A stretch of DNA of 64,000 bases from SZUA-36 sp963753105 (lineage in GTDB: Bacteria; Pseudomonadota; Gammaproteobacteria; Xanthomonadales; SZUA-36). The translations under genes were made by a program, and so were the position numbers. The notes beneath the pieces are model-generated. The model was not told the origin of the DNA and searched no databases. It saw only the letters and a list, made by a program, of their open reading frames with translations. Shown here piece after piece: positions 49,888 through 58,739 of the stretch; the stretch's first letter is position 1, and each line of letters starts with the position of its first letter. The DNA lies in NCBI GenBank assembly GCA_963753105.1, contig CAVWBD010000008.1, positions 1 through 64,000 on the forward strand, written 5' to 3'.

Positions 49888-50821
49888 ATGCACAAGTACA
49901 GTTTGTTGCTGATCACCTTTTCCTGTGTCTTTTCAAGCCAGGTGCCTGCATCTCAGCCGAACAAACGTGGCCCGATCCCGGTGGCCCCTACGTCGGCCAG
50001 GCGCCACCCGGCATGGTGGCTGAGTTATTTGCACCCGGGATGATTTCTACCGATGGAAGTGAAATAACTCGGCCTTCTCACCTGATGGAAACGAGTTTTT
50101 CTACACCACATGGACAGCGGAGACCGGCACCCGCATCATGTTGACACGGCAGATTGATGGCCGGTGGGGGTGAGCCGGTACAGGCATCGTTTTCCACACA
50201 CCCCACGGACGTTGACCCCGTCGTCAGTCCCGATGGCCAGCGCCTGGTGTGGGGGAGCCGCCGGCCACGTCCCGGGGAAACGGAGGACAGAGGGCGGCTT
50301 TGACCTGTGGTTTGCCCGGCGCGTGCAAGACGGCTGGGGAGAAGCGGAATCCATGGGGCCGGTCGTCAACTCCGGCGCCAGCCAGGTATACGCAACGCTC
50401 ACACACGACCACACGATGTATTTCCAGTCAATCAGGGAAGGCGGCTTTGGCAAGGCCGATATATACCGTGCCCGCCTGGTTGATGGCCAACACTTGCCTC
50501 CTGAGAACCTCGGCCCCATGATCAATTCTGAAAACTATGAAGGCGATGTGTTTATCGCCCAGGATGAGAGTTACCTGGTCGTGAGTATCTCGGGCCGGGA
50601 TGACGGTATGGGCGCGGGTGACTTGTATATCAGTTTCCGCGGCCCCAATGATTCGTGGACGCCACTGCAAGAACATGGGTGATGCGGTCAACACGGCTGC
50701 GCGGGAATTCTGTCCGATGGTAACGCCTGATGGGAAATACCTGTTCTTCACAAGCAAACGCAGGGGTGACGGGGATATTTACTGGATTGATGCAAAAATC
50801 ATCGAAACACTGAGAGATTAA
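49888..50821 (+). CDS. Exported PD40 beta-propeller protein, frameshifted
   Basis: It starts at ATG 49888 with a CGGAG site and a signal peptide (MHKYSLLLITFSCVFSSQVP, ASQ). After a frame change near 49970 the entry signature GGPYVGQAPPGMVAELFAPG with MISTDGSE appears. The C-terminal two thirds, open from about 50290, carry PD40 strands: GGFDLWFARRVQDGWGEAES, VYATLTHDHTMYFQSIREGG, IAQDESYLVVSISGRDDGMG, and after a change near 50675 CPMVTPDGKYLFFTSKRRGD with the exit signature DGDIYWIDAKIIETLRD. Further changes fall near 50065, 50165 and 50260. Same family as the genes at 27-30 kb and 55-58 kb. Confidence 0.8.
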
Positions 50822-50852
50822 TAGCACGGCAAGCAGCCGCAGGAGTGCAGTA

Positions 50853-51146
50853 GTGAAAATGATCGAGATCTGGATCAACTGTCCTGACCGGGAAACCGCC
50901 AGAAAAATATCGGACGCGCTTATTGCTAACCGCCGCATCGCCTGCGCCAATATCTTTCCGGAGATTGAAAGTTGTTACCGCTGGAAAGGCCGCATCGAAA
51001 ACGAATCCGAAGTACCGTTGGTGTTCAAGACTCGTGAGGAAAATTTTGCGCAAGTCGTAGAAGACGTGCGCAAACTCCATCCCTACGAAACACCCAGCAT
51101 CATCGGCGTGCCAGTTGAATTTGTGAACGACGACTACCTGGAATGA
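50853..51146 (+). CDS. cutA: CutA-family protein
   Basis: A 97-residue trimeric alpha+beta protein of the CutA1 family, historically linked to divalent-cation tolerance. Family motifs are INCPDRETARKISDALIANR, RIACANIFPEIESCYRWKGR, EVPLVFKTREENFAQVVEDV, and LHPYETPSIIGVPVEFVNDD, with the fully typical HPYExP box. I use GTG 50853 because AGGAG lies at the right distance from it; the internal ATG at 50859 is too close. It follows the PD40 gene by 31 bases and may be in the same transcript. Intact. Confidence 0.93.
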   Translation: MKMIEIWINCPDRETARKISDALIANRRIACANIFPEIESCYRWKGRIENESEVPLVFKTREENFAQVVEDVRKLHPYETPSIIGVPVEFVNDDYLE

Positions 51147-51171
51147 AATATGCGGAAACAGGGGAAAAGTG

Positions 51172-51575
51172 ATGACTGTCAGCAACGAAAGTGACCCCAG
51201 GTTTCTCAAGGCGGAAATCCTGGATGTCTACAACAACATCTGCGAGGCATTCGCAAAGCTGGATTTCGAGGCCGTTTTAAGCTATTTCGCCGACCTGGGT
51301 ATGGTCAAGATCAGCCAGGGTCAGTTGCTGAGGGCAAGCAGGAACTGGCTGAAAACTGGCGGCAACGCATCGGCGGAACCACTGAACTGCGAATCAGGAT
51401 GGAAAACGTGGAGGTCCACAGGATCGACGATAACCATGCCTGGTCAACCGCAGACGAGTACATCTCAGTGGACGGGCAGGAGCGCCAGGCCATCGTTTCA
51501 AATATCTTCGTATTGCACGATTCTGGCTGGAAAATCCTGCTGGACCATACCTCTTATATCGAAATAGATGATTGA
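51172..51575 (+). CDS. NTF2/SnoaL-like protein, frameshifted
   Basis: Reconstructed to about 134 residues, beginning at ATG 51172 (MTVSNESDPRFLKAEILDVY). A helical start (NNICEAFAKLDFEAVLSYFA) is followed by beta strands in shifted frames: MVKISQGQLLR, ELRIRMENVEVHRIDDNHAW, STADEYISVDGQERQAIVSN, IFVLHDSGWKILLDHTSYIE. This is the pattern of SnoaL/DUF4440 proteins with unknown activity. No signal peptide. Frame changes near 51295 and 51345. It lies 26 bases after cutA, so the two may be co-transcribed. Confidence 0.65.
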
Positions 51576-51882
51576 GTAAAGTTCCTAAGAAGTCTAGCCG
51601 CATCTATCTCAGTGTGTGGGCGTTGGACCGGGTATTCCTTACCGGGACCGTGAGCGACACGACTGCAGGGATGCAGGAGGTAGAGCAATGCCGGGAGCAA
51701 TTGCCGAGGGAGTCGCGATCGAGCCTACAGGGATGTATCCACGGCGTGTCCCGGGAAGGAATACCCGGTCCAGCGCTTACCCCGGATTAGGTGAGATAGC
51801 AGTAAACATGACCTAGTTTGCATTTTTGGTGTAACGTTTTCAAAGCTGGTGTGTCCTTACCTGTAGTTACACGGGAATCACG
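51576..51882. other. Intergenic region with an inverted-repeat element and the sigma-gene leader
   Basis: Most of it is occupied by the inverted-repeat element at 51625-51771. The remaining 110 bases precede the ECF sigma gene and should hold its promoter, but I see no clear -35/-10 pair. Confidence 0.5.
51625..51771. repeat. 147-bp element with 24-bp terminal inverted repeats
   Basis: The left arm at 51625-51648 (begins ggaccgggtattcctt) matches the reverse complement of 51748-51771 at 23 of 24 positions. The 99 bases between contain two related blocks, gcagggatgcaggaggtag and ctacagggatgtatccac, and no open frame. It may be a miniature transposable element, an RNA-forming repeat or a large REP-type element. 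I cannot assign it to a named family. Confidence 0.7.
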
Positions 51883-52451
51883 ATGCAAGCAGTATCCGAC
51901 GAACAACTGATCGAATGGGTGGCCAATGGCGATGCGTCCTGCCTGGGCACACTTTTCGAGCGCTACCACACCAGCGTTTACCAGTTTTGCCTGCGTATGA
52001 CCCGCAATCCCGGTTATGCCGAAGACGTCACGCAGGAAGTGTTTCTGAGGGTGCTGAAAAAAGCCGGAAGTTTCCGTCACGAAGGCACGTTCAAGGGCTG
52101 GCTGTTCAACATCGCCCGCAACATCACGCTGGATTACCTGCGCAAACAGAAACGCCAGGCAGCACAATACCAATGGACGAGTACACGGAGTCACGGCTGG
52201 TCGATCATCATTCGGCTGAACAGGCCGCGTCCGGTTCAGAGCAGATCGGTACGCTGGAGAAAGCCCTCGCATCTCTGCCCCTGCATTACCAGGAGGTAAT
52301 CTGGCTGGGCCGCTTCGAATTCAATTCATTTAAACATCTCGCACAGGCGCTCGGTTGCAAGACCGGGACCGCGCGCGTACGCATGCATAGGGCCATGCAA
52401 CAACTCAATGTGGCATATGCCGACCTGGGAGGAGTTCCACACGATGCCTGA
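51883..52451 (+). CDS. ECF-type RNA polymerase sigma factor, one frameshift
   Basis: About 189 codons. Region 2 is complete: DEQLIEWVANGDASCLGTLF, ERYHTSVYQFCLRMTRN, YAEDVTQEVFLRVLKKAGSF, FKGWLFNIARNITLDYLRKQ. After a change near 52170 the linker and region 4 follow: MDEYTESRLVDHHSAEQA, LEKALASLPLHYQEVIWLGR, and the helix-turn-helix FKHLAQALGCKTGTARVRMH. The stop at 52451 overlaps the start of the next gene by eight bases, so sigma and the membrane HEAT protein are coupled, the usual arrangement for a sigma and its anti-sigma. Target promoters unknown. Confidence 0.9.
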
Positions 52452-53143
52452 CAAGAAAACCACCTCCGTACCATTCGAAAGCAGCAACATGAACAAAACC
52501 TGTGGGCAGCACTGGGTGATTTGCCGCGCGATGAGCCATCGTCCGATATGCGGCGGTCGTTCTACCAGAATCTGGAACAGGCGAGCGCCCGGCGCTGGAG
52601 TTCACGGTTGCGCGACTGGCTGGGTATGCGCAGTCGCGGGTTGGGTCACCGCGACAGCCTGCGTATTGATCGGCTTTGGCGCCGCGCAATTGACCAATCA
52701 AAGCACCGGTGACCAGGACCGCCTGGTGGCACTGGAGCAAAACATCGATGTGCTCAACCGTGAACTGATCCTGGACCGTCTGCAGGACGAGGCTGCCGGG
52801 ACGCGCCTGGCGGGGGTTTACGATGCGCGCTACGTGGTACGGGACGATGTGCAGATCGCACATGCCCTGCTGCAGCGTGCGACAACGGACCGCTCATCTT
52901 CGGTCCGCTCAGCCGCCATCGATGCACTTGGGCCGCAACTGAAACAGATACCGTCGGTGGCGAATTGATGACATTGCTGGAAAGTGCCGACTCACCAATC
53001 GTACAACTGGCCCTGGTCGACCTGGTGCTGCGCAACGGCAAACAACGCAACTGGGGCAGCTACAAAACCTGGCCAATGAAAAACGCCTGCACCCGGACCT
53101 CGTCAGGCACGTGCATAAATCACTCGGGAGTGAAACGATATGA
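52444..53143 (+). CDS. Membrane HEAT-repeat protein, probable anti-sigma factor, frameshifted
   Basis: About 233 codons. The N-terminal cytoplasmic part (EQNLWAALGDLPRDEPSSDM, RRSFYQNLEQASARRWSSRL) is followed by one membrane helix (WVTATACVLIGFGAAQL). The periplasmic part starts with a coiled-coil-like segment (DRLVALEQNIDVLNRELILD) and then HEAT-like repeats (QIAHALLQRATTDRSSSVRS, AAIDALGPQLK, LMTLLESADSPIVQLALVDL). There is no zinc-finger ZAS motif. Frame changes near 52490, 52640, 52955 and 53045. Its position right after the sigma gene and its single membrane helix suggest an anti-sigma role; that is inference. It overlaps the next gene (ATATGA). Confidence 0.7.
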
Positions 53144-53975
53144 AAAACTATCGCAGCAGTTGTGTGCTGGGTTTGCTGGCCAGTACTAGTGAACGCCGTG
53201 GCAGAGCGTGTAGAAGAATCCCGCTCGTGGACCGAGACCTTTGCAGTCAACAGGTCAGCGCCCACGCTGGAGATCAGAAATATCTGGGGTGATGTAAGGG
53301 TCCGGAAAGGTAAGGTTGGAGAGATATCGGTAACCGTCAGCGAACACCGCTCGGCGCCTGATCAGAACGGTTTGAACGTTCGCTGGAATACCTAAGCTGA
53401 ATACCCTGGCCGACGAAAATGGTGTTTCCATATGGGTCGGCCACCCCGATCGGAACTGGCACGAAACAACCGCGTGCCGCGATTGCAGGGCTGAATACAG
53501 CTTCGATGTGCTGGTGCCAGCCGACACACAACTCGATGTCAGCACGGTAAATGACGGCCGGGTTGATGTGACGGGTGTAAGTCACATCGTCAGCGCAGGC
53601 AATGTCAACGGACCGGTTTCCATTTTCGGGCTGGATAATTGCGCTGCACTGGAAAGCGTCAATGGTGAGGTGACAGCCAGTTTTGCGCACGCACCCGATG
53701 AGGATTGCGACATAGAAACTGTCAACGGCGACATCGTGCTCAGGATGCCGGAAAAAGCCGGTCTGAATATCGCTATGGATCTGTTCAATGGACGTATGAA
53801 GACCGAGTTCCCGGTAGACCCACTGGCCATTCCTGCGCGGGTAGAGCAGAGCCGCTCTGACGGCGTGTACCGTTACCGCATCGAACAACCAGCCGGTGTC
53901 AGCATTGCTGGCGGTGGCCCCACTTTCAGCATTTCATCGATCAACGGTGATATCCGAATTCAGAAGAATCAGTAA
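53140..53975 (+). CDS. Exported DUF4097 (adhesin-like beta-helix) protein, frameshifted
   Basis: About 278 codons. A signal peptide (MKNYRSSCVLGLLAS, then in the next frame VNAVAERVEESRSW) leads a beta-strand-rich domain: APTLEIRNIWGDVRVRKGKV, LVPADTQLDVSTVNDGRVDV, HIVSAGNVNGPVSIFGLDNC, LESVNGEVTASFAHAPDEDC, IETVNGDIVLRMPEKAGLNI, and the end ISSINGDIRIQKNQ. The repeated VNG-(x)-V/I turn is the DUF4097/DUF4098 hallmark of a right-handed parallel beta structure. Frame changes near 53185 and 53390. Such proteins are often found next to ECF sigma/anti-sigma pairs; their function is not known. Confidence 0.82.
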
Positions 53976-53986
53976 AGGAGAGTCGC

Positions 53987-54806
53987 ATGAGAACTTACAT
54001 CAACAAAGCAAGCCTGGTCGTGGTGCTGGTGCTGTTTGCCGCGCAGGCCTTTGCACAAACACAACCCGGGGTTATCAATATTCCGCTGACCCGGCCGAGC
54101 GAGCCGATCGAACTGGATATTTCGATCATGTCCGCCCACATCGAAGTGATCGGCGAAGACCGTGAAGACGCTACATTCGAAGTCTTCAGTAGAGGAAGGG
54201 ACCCGTAAGATCATCACGCCTTCGGGTACCCACGTCGCTGGCACGCAGGCTTCGTTCTCGCTGGAAGTGGAAGAGAAAGGACAACCAGATCTCGGTGGAC
54301 TCCCGGCTGGCGGGCGAATAAGGTCACCGTGGTGGCGCGTGTGCCATGAGGCCAACCTGGAACTCTCCACGGTCAATGACGGTGAAATCATTGTCAGCAA
54401 CATCACCGGGAAACTGGTGCTGAGAAATGTCAACGGCCCGATCACGGCCAGCAATATCAATGGTCGGTCGATTGCAGAAGCAGTCAACGAAGATATCAGC
54501 GTCAGCTTCGCCACTATTGATGCCAATGAGGCCATGTCCTTCAGTTCGGTCAATGGCAGCCTGAACCTCGGTTTACCTGCCAATGCCGGTGTCGAGTTGC
54601 ACATTGACAGTGGGGAGGGTGAAATCTACTCCGACTACGAAGTCGAGGTGCGGCCCACGGAGCCTGAAGTCATCCGTGAAGACGGCCCGGGCGGTGTCGA
54701 AGTGCGTGTGAAAAGCGTGATCGTCGCCGACGTCAACGGTGGTGGCACGGTCATCAAGCTTAAGACGCTCAACGGAGACATCCAGATCACCAAGTCCGGT
54801 AGTTAG
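53987..54806 (+). CDS. Second exported DUF4097 protein, frameshifted
   Basis: About 273 codons, eleven bases after the first DUF4097 gene, with an AGGAG site. The signal peptide is MRTYINKASLVVVLVLFAAQ, AFAQ. The domain has PIELDISIMSAHIEVIGEDR, then in other frames NLELSTVNDGEIIVSNITGK, LVLRNVNGPITASNINGRSI, AMSFSSVNGSLNLGLPANAG, VELHIDSGEGEIYSDYEVEV, and the end TLNGDIQITKSGS. The closing motif (x-x-NGDIxIxK) is shared with the first copy, so the two arose by tandem duplication and diverged. Frame changes near 54190, 54275 and 54315. It is the last gene of the sigma operon, followed by a terminator-like hairpin. Confidence 0.83.
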
Positions 54807-54837
54807 AACCCCACAGAAAACAGGCTCTCTGATCAAG

Positions 54838-54876
54838 GGCCGGATACACGCTTGTTTTAAGTGTATCCGGCCTTTT
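54838..54876. terminator. Terminator-like hairpin with a RAYT-repeat core
   Basis: A perfect 12-bp stem (ggccggatacac at 54838-54849 and its complement at 54861-54872) with an 11-base loop is followed by TTTT. It lies 32 bases after the second DUF4097 stop. The stem holds the same ggccggatac core as the arms around the RAYT gene, so a REP-type palindrome seems to serve here as the operon terminator. Confidence 0.75.
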
Positions 54877-54982
54877 GTCGTCATCCTGCCGCGTAGTGGT
54901 TTCAAGCCATCGCAAGGCGGCTCGCGATGGCCAACGGAACCGTTAATATGGAGCCTCGGTGTCACCGTAAAAGGAAACCGTC

Positions 54983-55943
54983 ATGAAGGCTGGTCTTGTT
55001 GCGTCGATCGTTACTGCTTCTGCGTTGATTTCACCTGCTGTTTGTTATGGCCTGGGACGGTTTTTCCGATGGGCCCTACCTTGGACAGGAACCACCGCAA
55101 TCCACGGCTAAGGTCTTTGCCCCGGGCTTGGTTGGGGAAGATGAGTGGGTTGGCACTTCGGGTTTCCTTGACGAAGGCAGGGTGTTTGTCTATTCCGCGA
55201 TGAAAGGCGGCACCGATTGGCGATTCAAGCAGACTTACGTCATGTACCGGCGTGAAGGTGGCTGGACGCAACCGGAGATCGCGCCGTTCAGTGAACATGT
55301 GCCTTACAACTTTACGGTTGGCCCGGGTGGAAAAACCATCTACTTCACCAGCCTGAAGTCGGCGGATAAAACCACGTCCCAGTTGCTCGAACAATCCAAT
55401 ATCTGGGCGGTTAGCTACACTGGCGAGGGTTGGACGCAGCCGGTGATGCTGGGTTCTTCCATCAATACCGATGAACACTACGAGAACTACCCCACCGTGG
55501 CGAATGACGGCACGGTTTATTACATGAGTCGGCGTGATGACTCGCTGGGCAAAACAGATATTTACCGTTCCCGTAACGTCGATGGCAAATATGCTGTGGC
55601 AGAAAACGTTGGCGCGCCAATTAACTCTGCGGAGTCGGACCAGGATCCTTTCGTCGCTCCTGATGGCAGTTACCTGCTCATTTGCCTGACGGGGCGGGAT
55701 GACAGCGTGGGCAAGTACGACCTGTATGTTTCGTTCGCAACCGAAGAGGGTTCCTGGTCGGAGCCGGTTAGTCTTGAGGGTAATGTAAATACACCAGGAT
55801 CGGAGTTCAGGCCTTATGTATCACGTGATGGCAGATACCTGTTCTACACCTCGCTGGCCCCTGAGGGTGAGACCGGCAGCCGGATTTACTGGGTCAGCAC
55901 AGATGTCATCGAAGCAGCTAAAAACCGGGTAAGCACCGACTGA
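54983..55943 (+). CDS. Exported PD40 beta-propeller protein, one frameshift
   Basis: The signal peptide lies in one frame from ATG 54983 (MKAGLVASIVTASALISPAV), and the mature 290 residues in another; one base is lost or gained near 55046. The entry signature is SDGPYLGQEPPQSTAKVFAP with GLVGEDEW. PD40-type strands include FTVGPGGKTIYFTSLKSADK, NYPTVANDGTVYYMSRRDDS, FVAPDGSYLLICLTGRDDSV, and YVSRDGRYLFYTSLAPEGET; the exit signature is SRIYWVSTDVIEAAKNR. First of three tandem family members, with 44 bases before the next start. Confidence 0.85.
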
Positions 55944-55987
55944 AAACGATCGTGCCCCGACTTTAAATTTATTAGGTGGAGATGGAG

Positions 55988-57007
55988 ATGTTCTTCAAAG
56001 TCAATCAAGTAGTTACGCTTGCCTTTTGTCTTGCTTTTGCCAGCCCATTATCTGCCGGTGAAAAGGAAAAGCAGGCTTATCTGGACGTGTCGGGGCCGTA
56101 TTTCGGACAACCAACGCCAGGTGATACGCCGGTCATGTTTGCACCCTGCATCGTGTCCACCGACACCGCCGAGTGGAGCATGGCCTTCACGCCCGGTGGC
56201 CTGGAAGTATTCTTTGGCCTGGCCGAAGAAGGTGCCGCATTTATCCTGCACAGCATTGCAGATGAACGTGGTGCCTGGACAGAACCAGTCATTGCAACAT
56301 TCAGCGGAGAGTTCAACGATTTTGATTTGACCATGAGCCCGGATGGGAACCGTTTGTACTTCACTTCAAACCGCCCGCCGGTTGAGGGTGGTGCGACGTT
56401 GGAGCATCCTGACATCTGGTACGTGGATCGTACGGATAAAGGCTGGGGTGAGCCGGTTCATATCGATGCGCCGATCAATACTGACATGCGTGAGCTGTAT
56501 CCATCCGAGTCGAGGGATGGTTTTATCTATTTCTTTGGCTCAAGACCGGAGGGATTTGGCGGCAGCGATCTCTACCGGGCCCCATACCGAGACGGTCAAT
56601 TTGGGGAGCCCGAAAACCTGGGTCCAAGTGTCAATACCGAAGCCGGGGAGGGAGACGCGAGTATTTCACCGGACGGTGACTACCTCATTTTCACATCCAC
56701 ACGGGAAACAGGCTTTGGCAGTGGTGATTTATACGTCACCTTCAAGCTGGATGACGATCGTTGGAGCCCGCCGGCCAACCTGGGTGAAGCAGTTAACACC
56801 GAATACCTGGAGTTCTGCCCAGCCATTTCCCGTGATGGCAAGTACCTGTTTTTTACCAGCAACCGGCCCAAGGACATACAGATCACAAAAACCACCGCGG
56901 TTAGAGAAAAACTCGGGCTCAAGCCGGGCGGTGAACACCCGGATACCGATATTTACTGGGTTGATGCGGCCCTCATTGAGCAGTTCCGACCATTGCCTGA
57001 AGAATAA
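55988..57007 (+). CDS. Exported PD40 beta-propeller protein (intact)
   Basis: The only undamaged member of the family in the window, and therefore its reference. I start at ATG 55988 (MFFKVNQVVTLAFCLAFASP, cleavage near LSAG) because the GGAGATGGAG upstream fits it best; ATG 55982 is possible. About 339 residues. The entry signature is VSGPYFGQPTPGDTPVMFAP with CIVSTDTAEW. Repeats are DLTMSPDGNRLYFTSNRPPV, LYPSESRDGFIYFFGSRPEG, ASISPDGDYLIFTSTRETGF, and CPAISRDGKYLFFTSNRPKD, each a PD40 strand pair with an SxDGxxLYFxS core. The exit signature is DTDIYWVDAALIEQFRPLPE. No catalytic motif is seen. Confidence 0.9.
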   Translation: MFFKVNQVVTLAFCLAFASPLSAGEKEKQAYLDVSGPYFGQPTPGDTPVMFAPCIVSTDTAEWSMAFTPGGLEVFFGLAEEGAAFILHSIADERGAWTEPVIATFSGEFNDFDLTMSPDGNRLYFTSNRPPVEGGATLEHPDIWYVDRTDKGWGEPVHIDAPINTDMRELYPSESRDGFIYFFGSRPEGFGGSDLYRAPYRDGQFGEPENLGPSVNTEAGEGDASISPDGDYLIFTSTRETGFGSGDLYVTFKLDDDRWSPPANLGEAVNTEYLEFCPAISRDGKYLFFTSNRPKDIQITKTTAVREKLGLKPGGEHPDTDIYWVDAALIEQFRPLPEE

Positions 57008-57044
57008 CCGCGGTGCCGACAGGGTGTGCAAGGTGAACGTCGCG

Positions 57045-58059
57045 ATGGATCAGGACCCTTGTGGTCGAATCCTGGCCATATGGTGTTCGACTTCCTTGTA
57101 CTCCAGACTGATTGCGGCTGCGTTCTATTTGATAGTACTTGCTTCCGAGCACACATATGCGCAGGAAAGGGTTGACGGTTTTCCTGTATTACAAGGGCCA
57201 ACAGCTTGGTCTATATCTTCCCCGGAATGACACCGGAGCTCTTTGCGCCCGAAGTCCTTTCACGAACCCAGCCAGAATGGGTGTTCGACGCGGTCTTCTC
57301 TCCGTGCGGCAACGAATTCTATTTCACGAGAACTAACCCTGACAGTCAGCTCAACGAGATTATGCACATGAAGAGGGTGGACAACATCTGGTCGGTCGGA
57401 GGTTCGTGTCCTTCAATGGACAATACAATAACAATAACATCCGCCATGGCCCCGGATGGCTTCAGAATGTTCTTCAAATCATGGAGGCCGTTGCCGAGGC
57501 TGACCGCACCTCCAGGAACTTTATATATCTGATTTGCCATCGGACTAGAAAGGTGTGGAAGTGAAAACCTGCCCGCCATTATACGATAGCAGCTACATGC
57601 TGCTGGCCATCCATCTCTAACAACGGCACTCTCTATTTCAGGTTTCGCGGGAAAAGATTACAAGGGCAATGCCGATACACACATGTCCAGATTTATTGAT
57701 GGAGAATACGGATATCCAGAAAGCCTTGGCAGTAAGCTGAATACAAAATACATCTGAAGGTGACGTACGCGTAGCTCCTGACGAGAGTTTTATAATCGTG
57801 GCCGGCTGGGATCGGCCTGATAATAGAGGCGAGAGCGATCTTTATGTGAGTTTTCGTGACAAATCGGGAAACTGGACTGAATTGATAAATATGGGAGCGC
57901 CGGTCAATACGCAGAACATCGAAAACAATGCGATGCTTACACCTGATGGTAAGTATCTGATGTTGATGAGGGTTTCCGAAGAGAACAACATCATTTCTCA
58001 ACACCTACTGGATTTCTGCACAGATAATAGAAGATCTGAGACCCGAAAGAATAAGGTAA
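57045..58059 (+). CDS. Exported PD40 beta-propeller protein, heavily frameshifted
   Basis: Third tandem copy. From ATG 57045 the frame reads MDQDPCGRILAIWCSTSLYS and a hydrophobic stretch to SEHTYAQERVDGFPVLQG, a signal peptide plus the start of the entry signature, which continues in another frame as IFPGMTPELFAPEVLSRTQP. Strands recognisable in several frames are AVFSPCGNEFYFTRTNPDS, TSAMAPDGFRMFFKSWR, VRVAPDESFIIVAGWDRPDN, NNAMLTPDGKYLMLMRV, and the exit signature TYWISAQIIEDLRPE, ending at 58059. At least six changes (near 57190, 57475, 57545, 57620, 57755 and 57985). It could be a true pseudogene since it is the most damaged copy, but the pattern fits the rest of the window. Confidence 0.7.
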
Positions 58060-58164
58060 TTCGTGACTGGAGCCAGACCGGATTCATCCGGTTCGATGCC
58101 AGTCAATTCTTTTGGCATTATCACTGTAAGGTGTCCAGAAAACAGACCGTTTAAAGATCAAGCG

Positions 58165-58590
58165 ATGAAAATGATATTGATGATTTTGCTGGCCATACTA
58201 CCTCTTTACATGAGGGGCTGCGCCACCCAGGAAGACAAGGTAGTGATTCCGCTGGATTCCGACCCGCGTATCGGTGAGGAGGTTCAGCAGGCCTGTTTCA
58301 CCAGCAGCATCGACAGCTGGAGTGACGTGGACAACGACCGCAACGCGGTGATCATCAAGATGAATAACCGCGACTATTACAAGCTGAAGATCAGTGGTGG
58401 TTGCGATCCGCAGTGGGCCATGACTACTATCGCGGTAATCAGCCGTGGCGGCTCGAATTGTTATTCACGCGGCGATCGGATCAAGACGGATGCCGATCCG
58501 TTCCGGGGTTACGGCTCAGCCTGCGTCATCACCCAGATCAACAAGTGGAACCCGGAAGCGGTCAAGCCGGCAGAGCAGCAAACCAAATAA
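58165..58590 (+). CDS. DUF6491-family lipoprotein
   Basis: A 141-residue protein. I start at ATG 58165 (MKMILMILLAILPLYMRGCA), a short lipoprotein signal whose Cys in RGCATQ would be lipidated. The mature domain holds conserved pairs of Cys and aromatic residues: QQACFTSSIDSWSDVDND, AVIIKMNNRDYYKLKISGGC, DPQWAMTTIAVISRGGSNCY, and YGSACVITQINKW. This is the DUF6491 pattern, a small periplasmic protein of unknown role found in proteobacteria. It follows the PD40 cluster on the same strand. Intact. Confidence 0.75.
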   Translation: MKMILMILLAILPLYMRGCATQEDKVVIPLDSDPRIGEEVQQACFTSSIDSWSDVDNDRNAVIIKMNNRDYYKLKISGGCDPQWAMTTIAVISRGGSNCYSRGDRIKTDADPFRGYGSACVITQINKWNPEAVKPAEQQTK

Positions 58591-58603
58591 CACTCGCTTT
58601 GAG

Positions 58604-58647
58604 GGACCCAGGTTCGATTGATTGCAAAATTAGTTGAGCCTGGGTCC
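58604..58647. repeat. REP-like hairpin
   Basis: The nine bases ggacccagg at 58604-58612 are exactly complementary to 58639-58647, and pairing continues with mismatches into a 26-base loop. It follows the DUF6491 gene by 13 bases and may end its transcript. It resembles the other hairpins between genes, but its core is different from both named repeat families. Confidence 0.6.
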
Positions 58648-58739
58648 TGTTGGTTCTGGCAAAATTAGCGTTTGCCCTTGTTCATAGCATTCACGTCAAT
58701 CCAACCGTCATCAACGGTGCCAGAAAACAGGAAATACGC

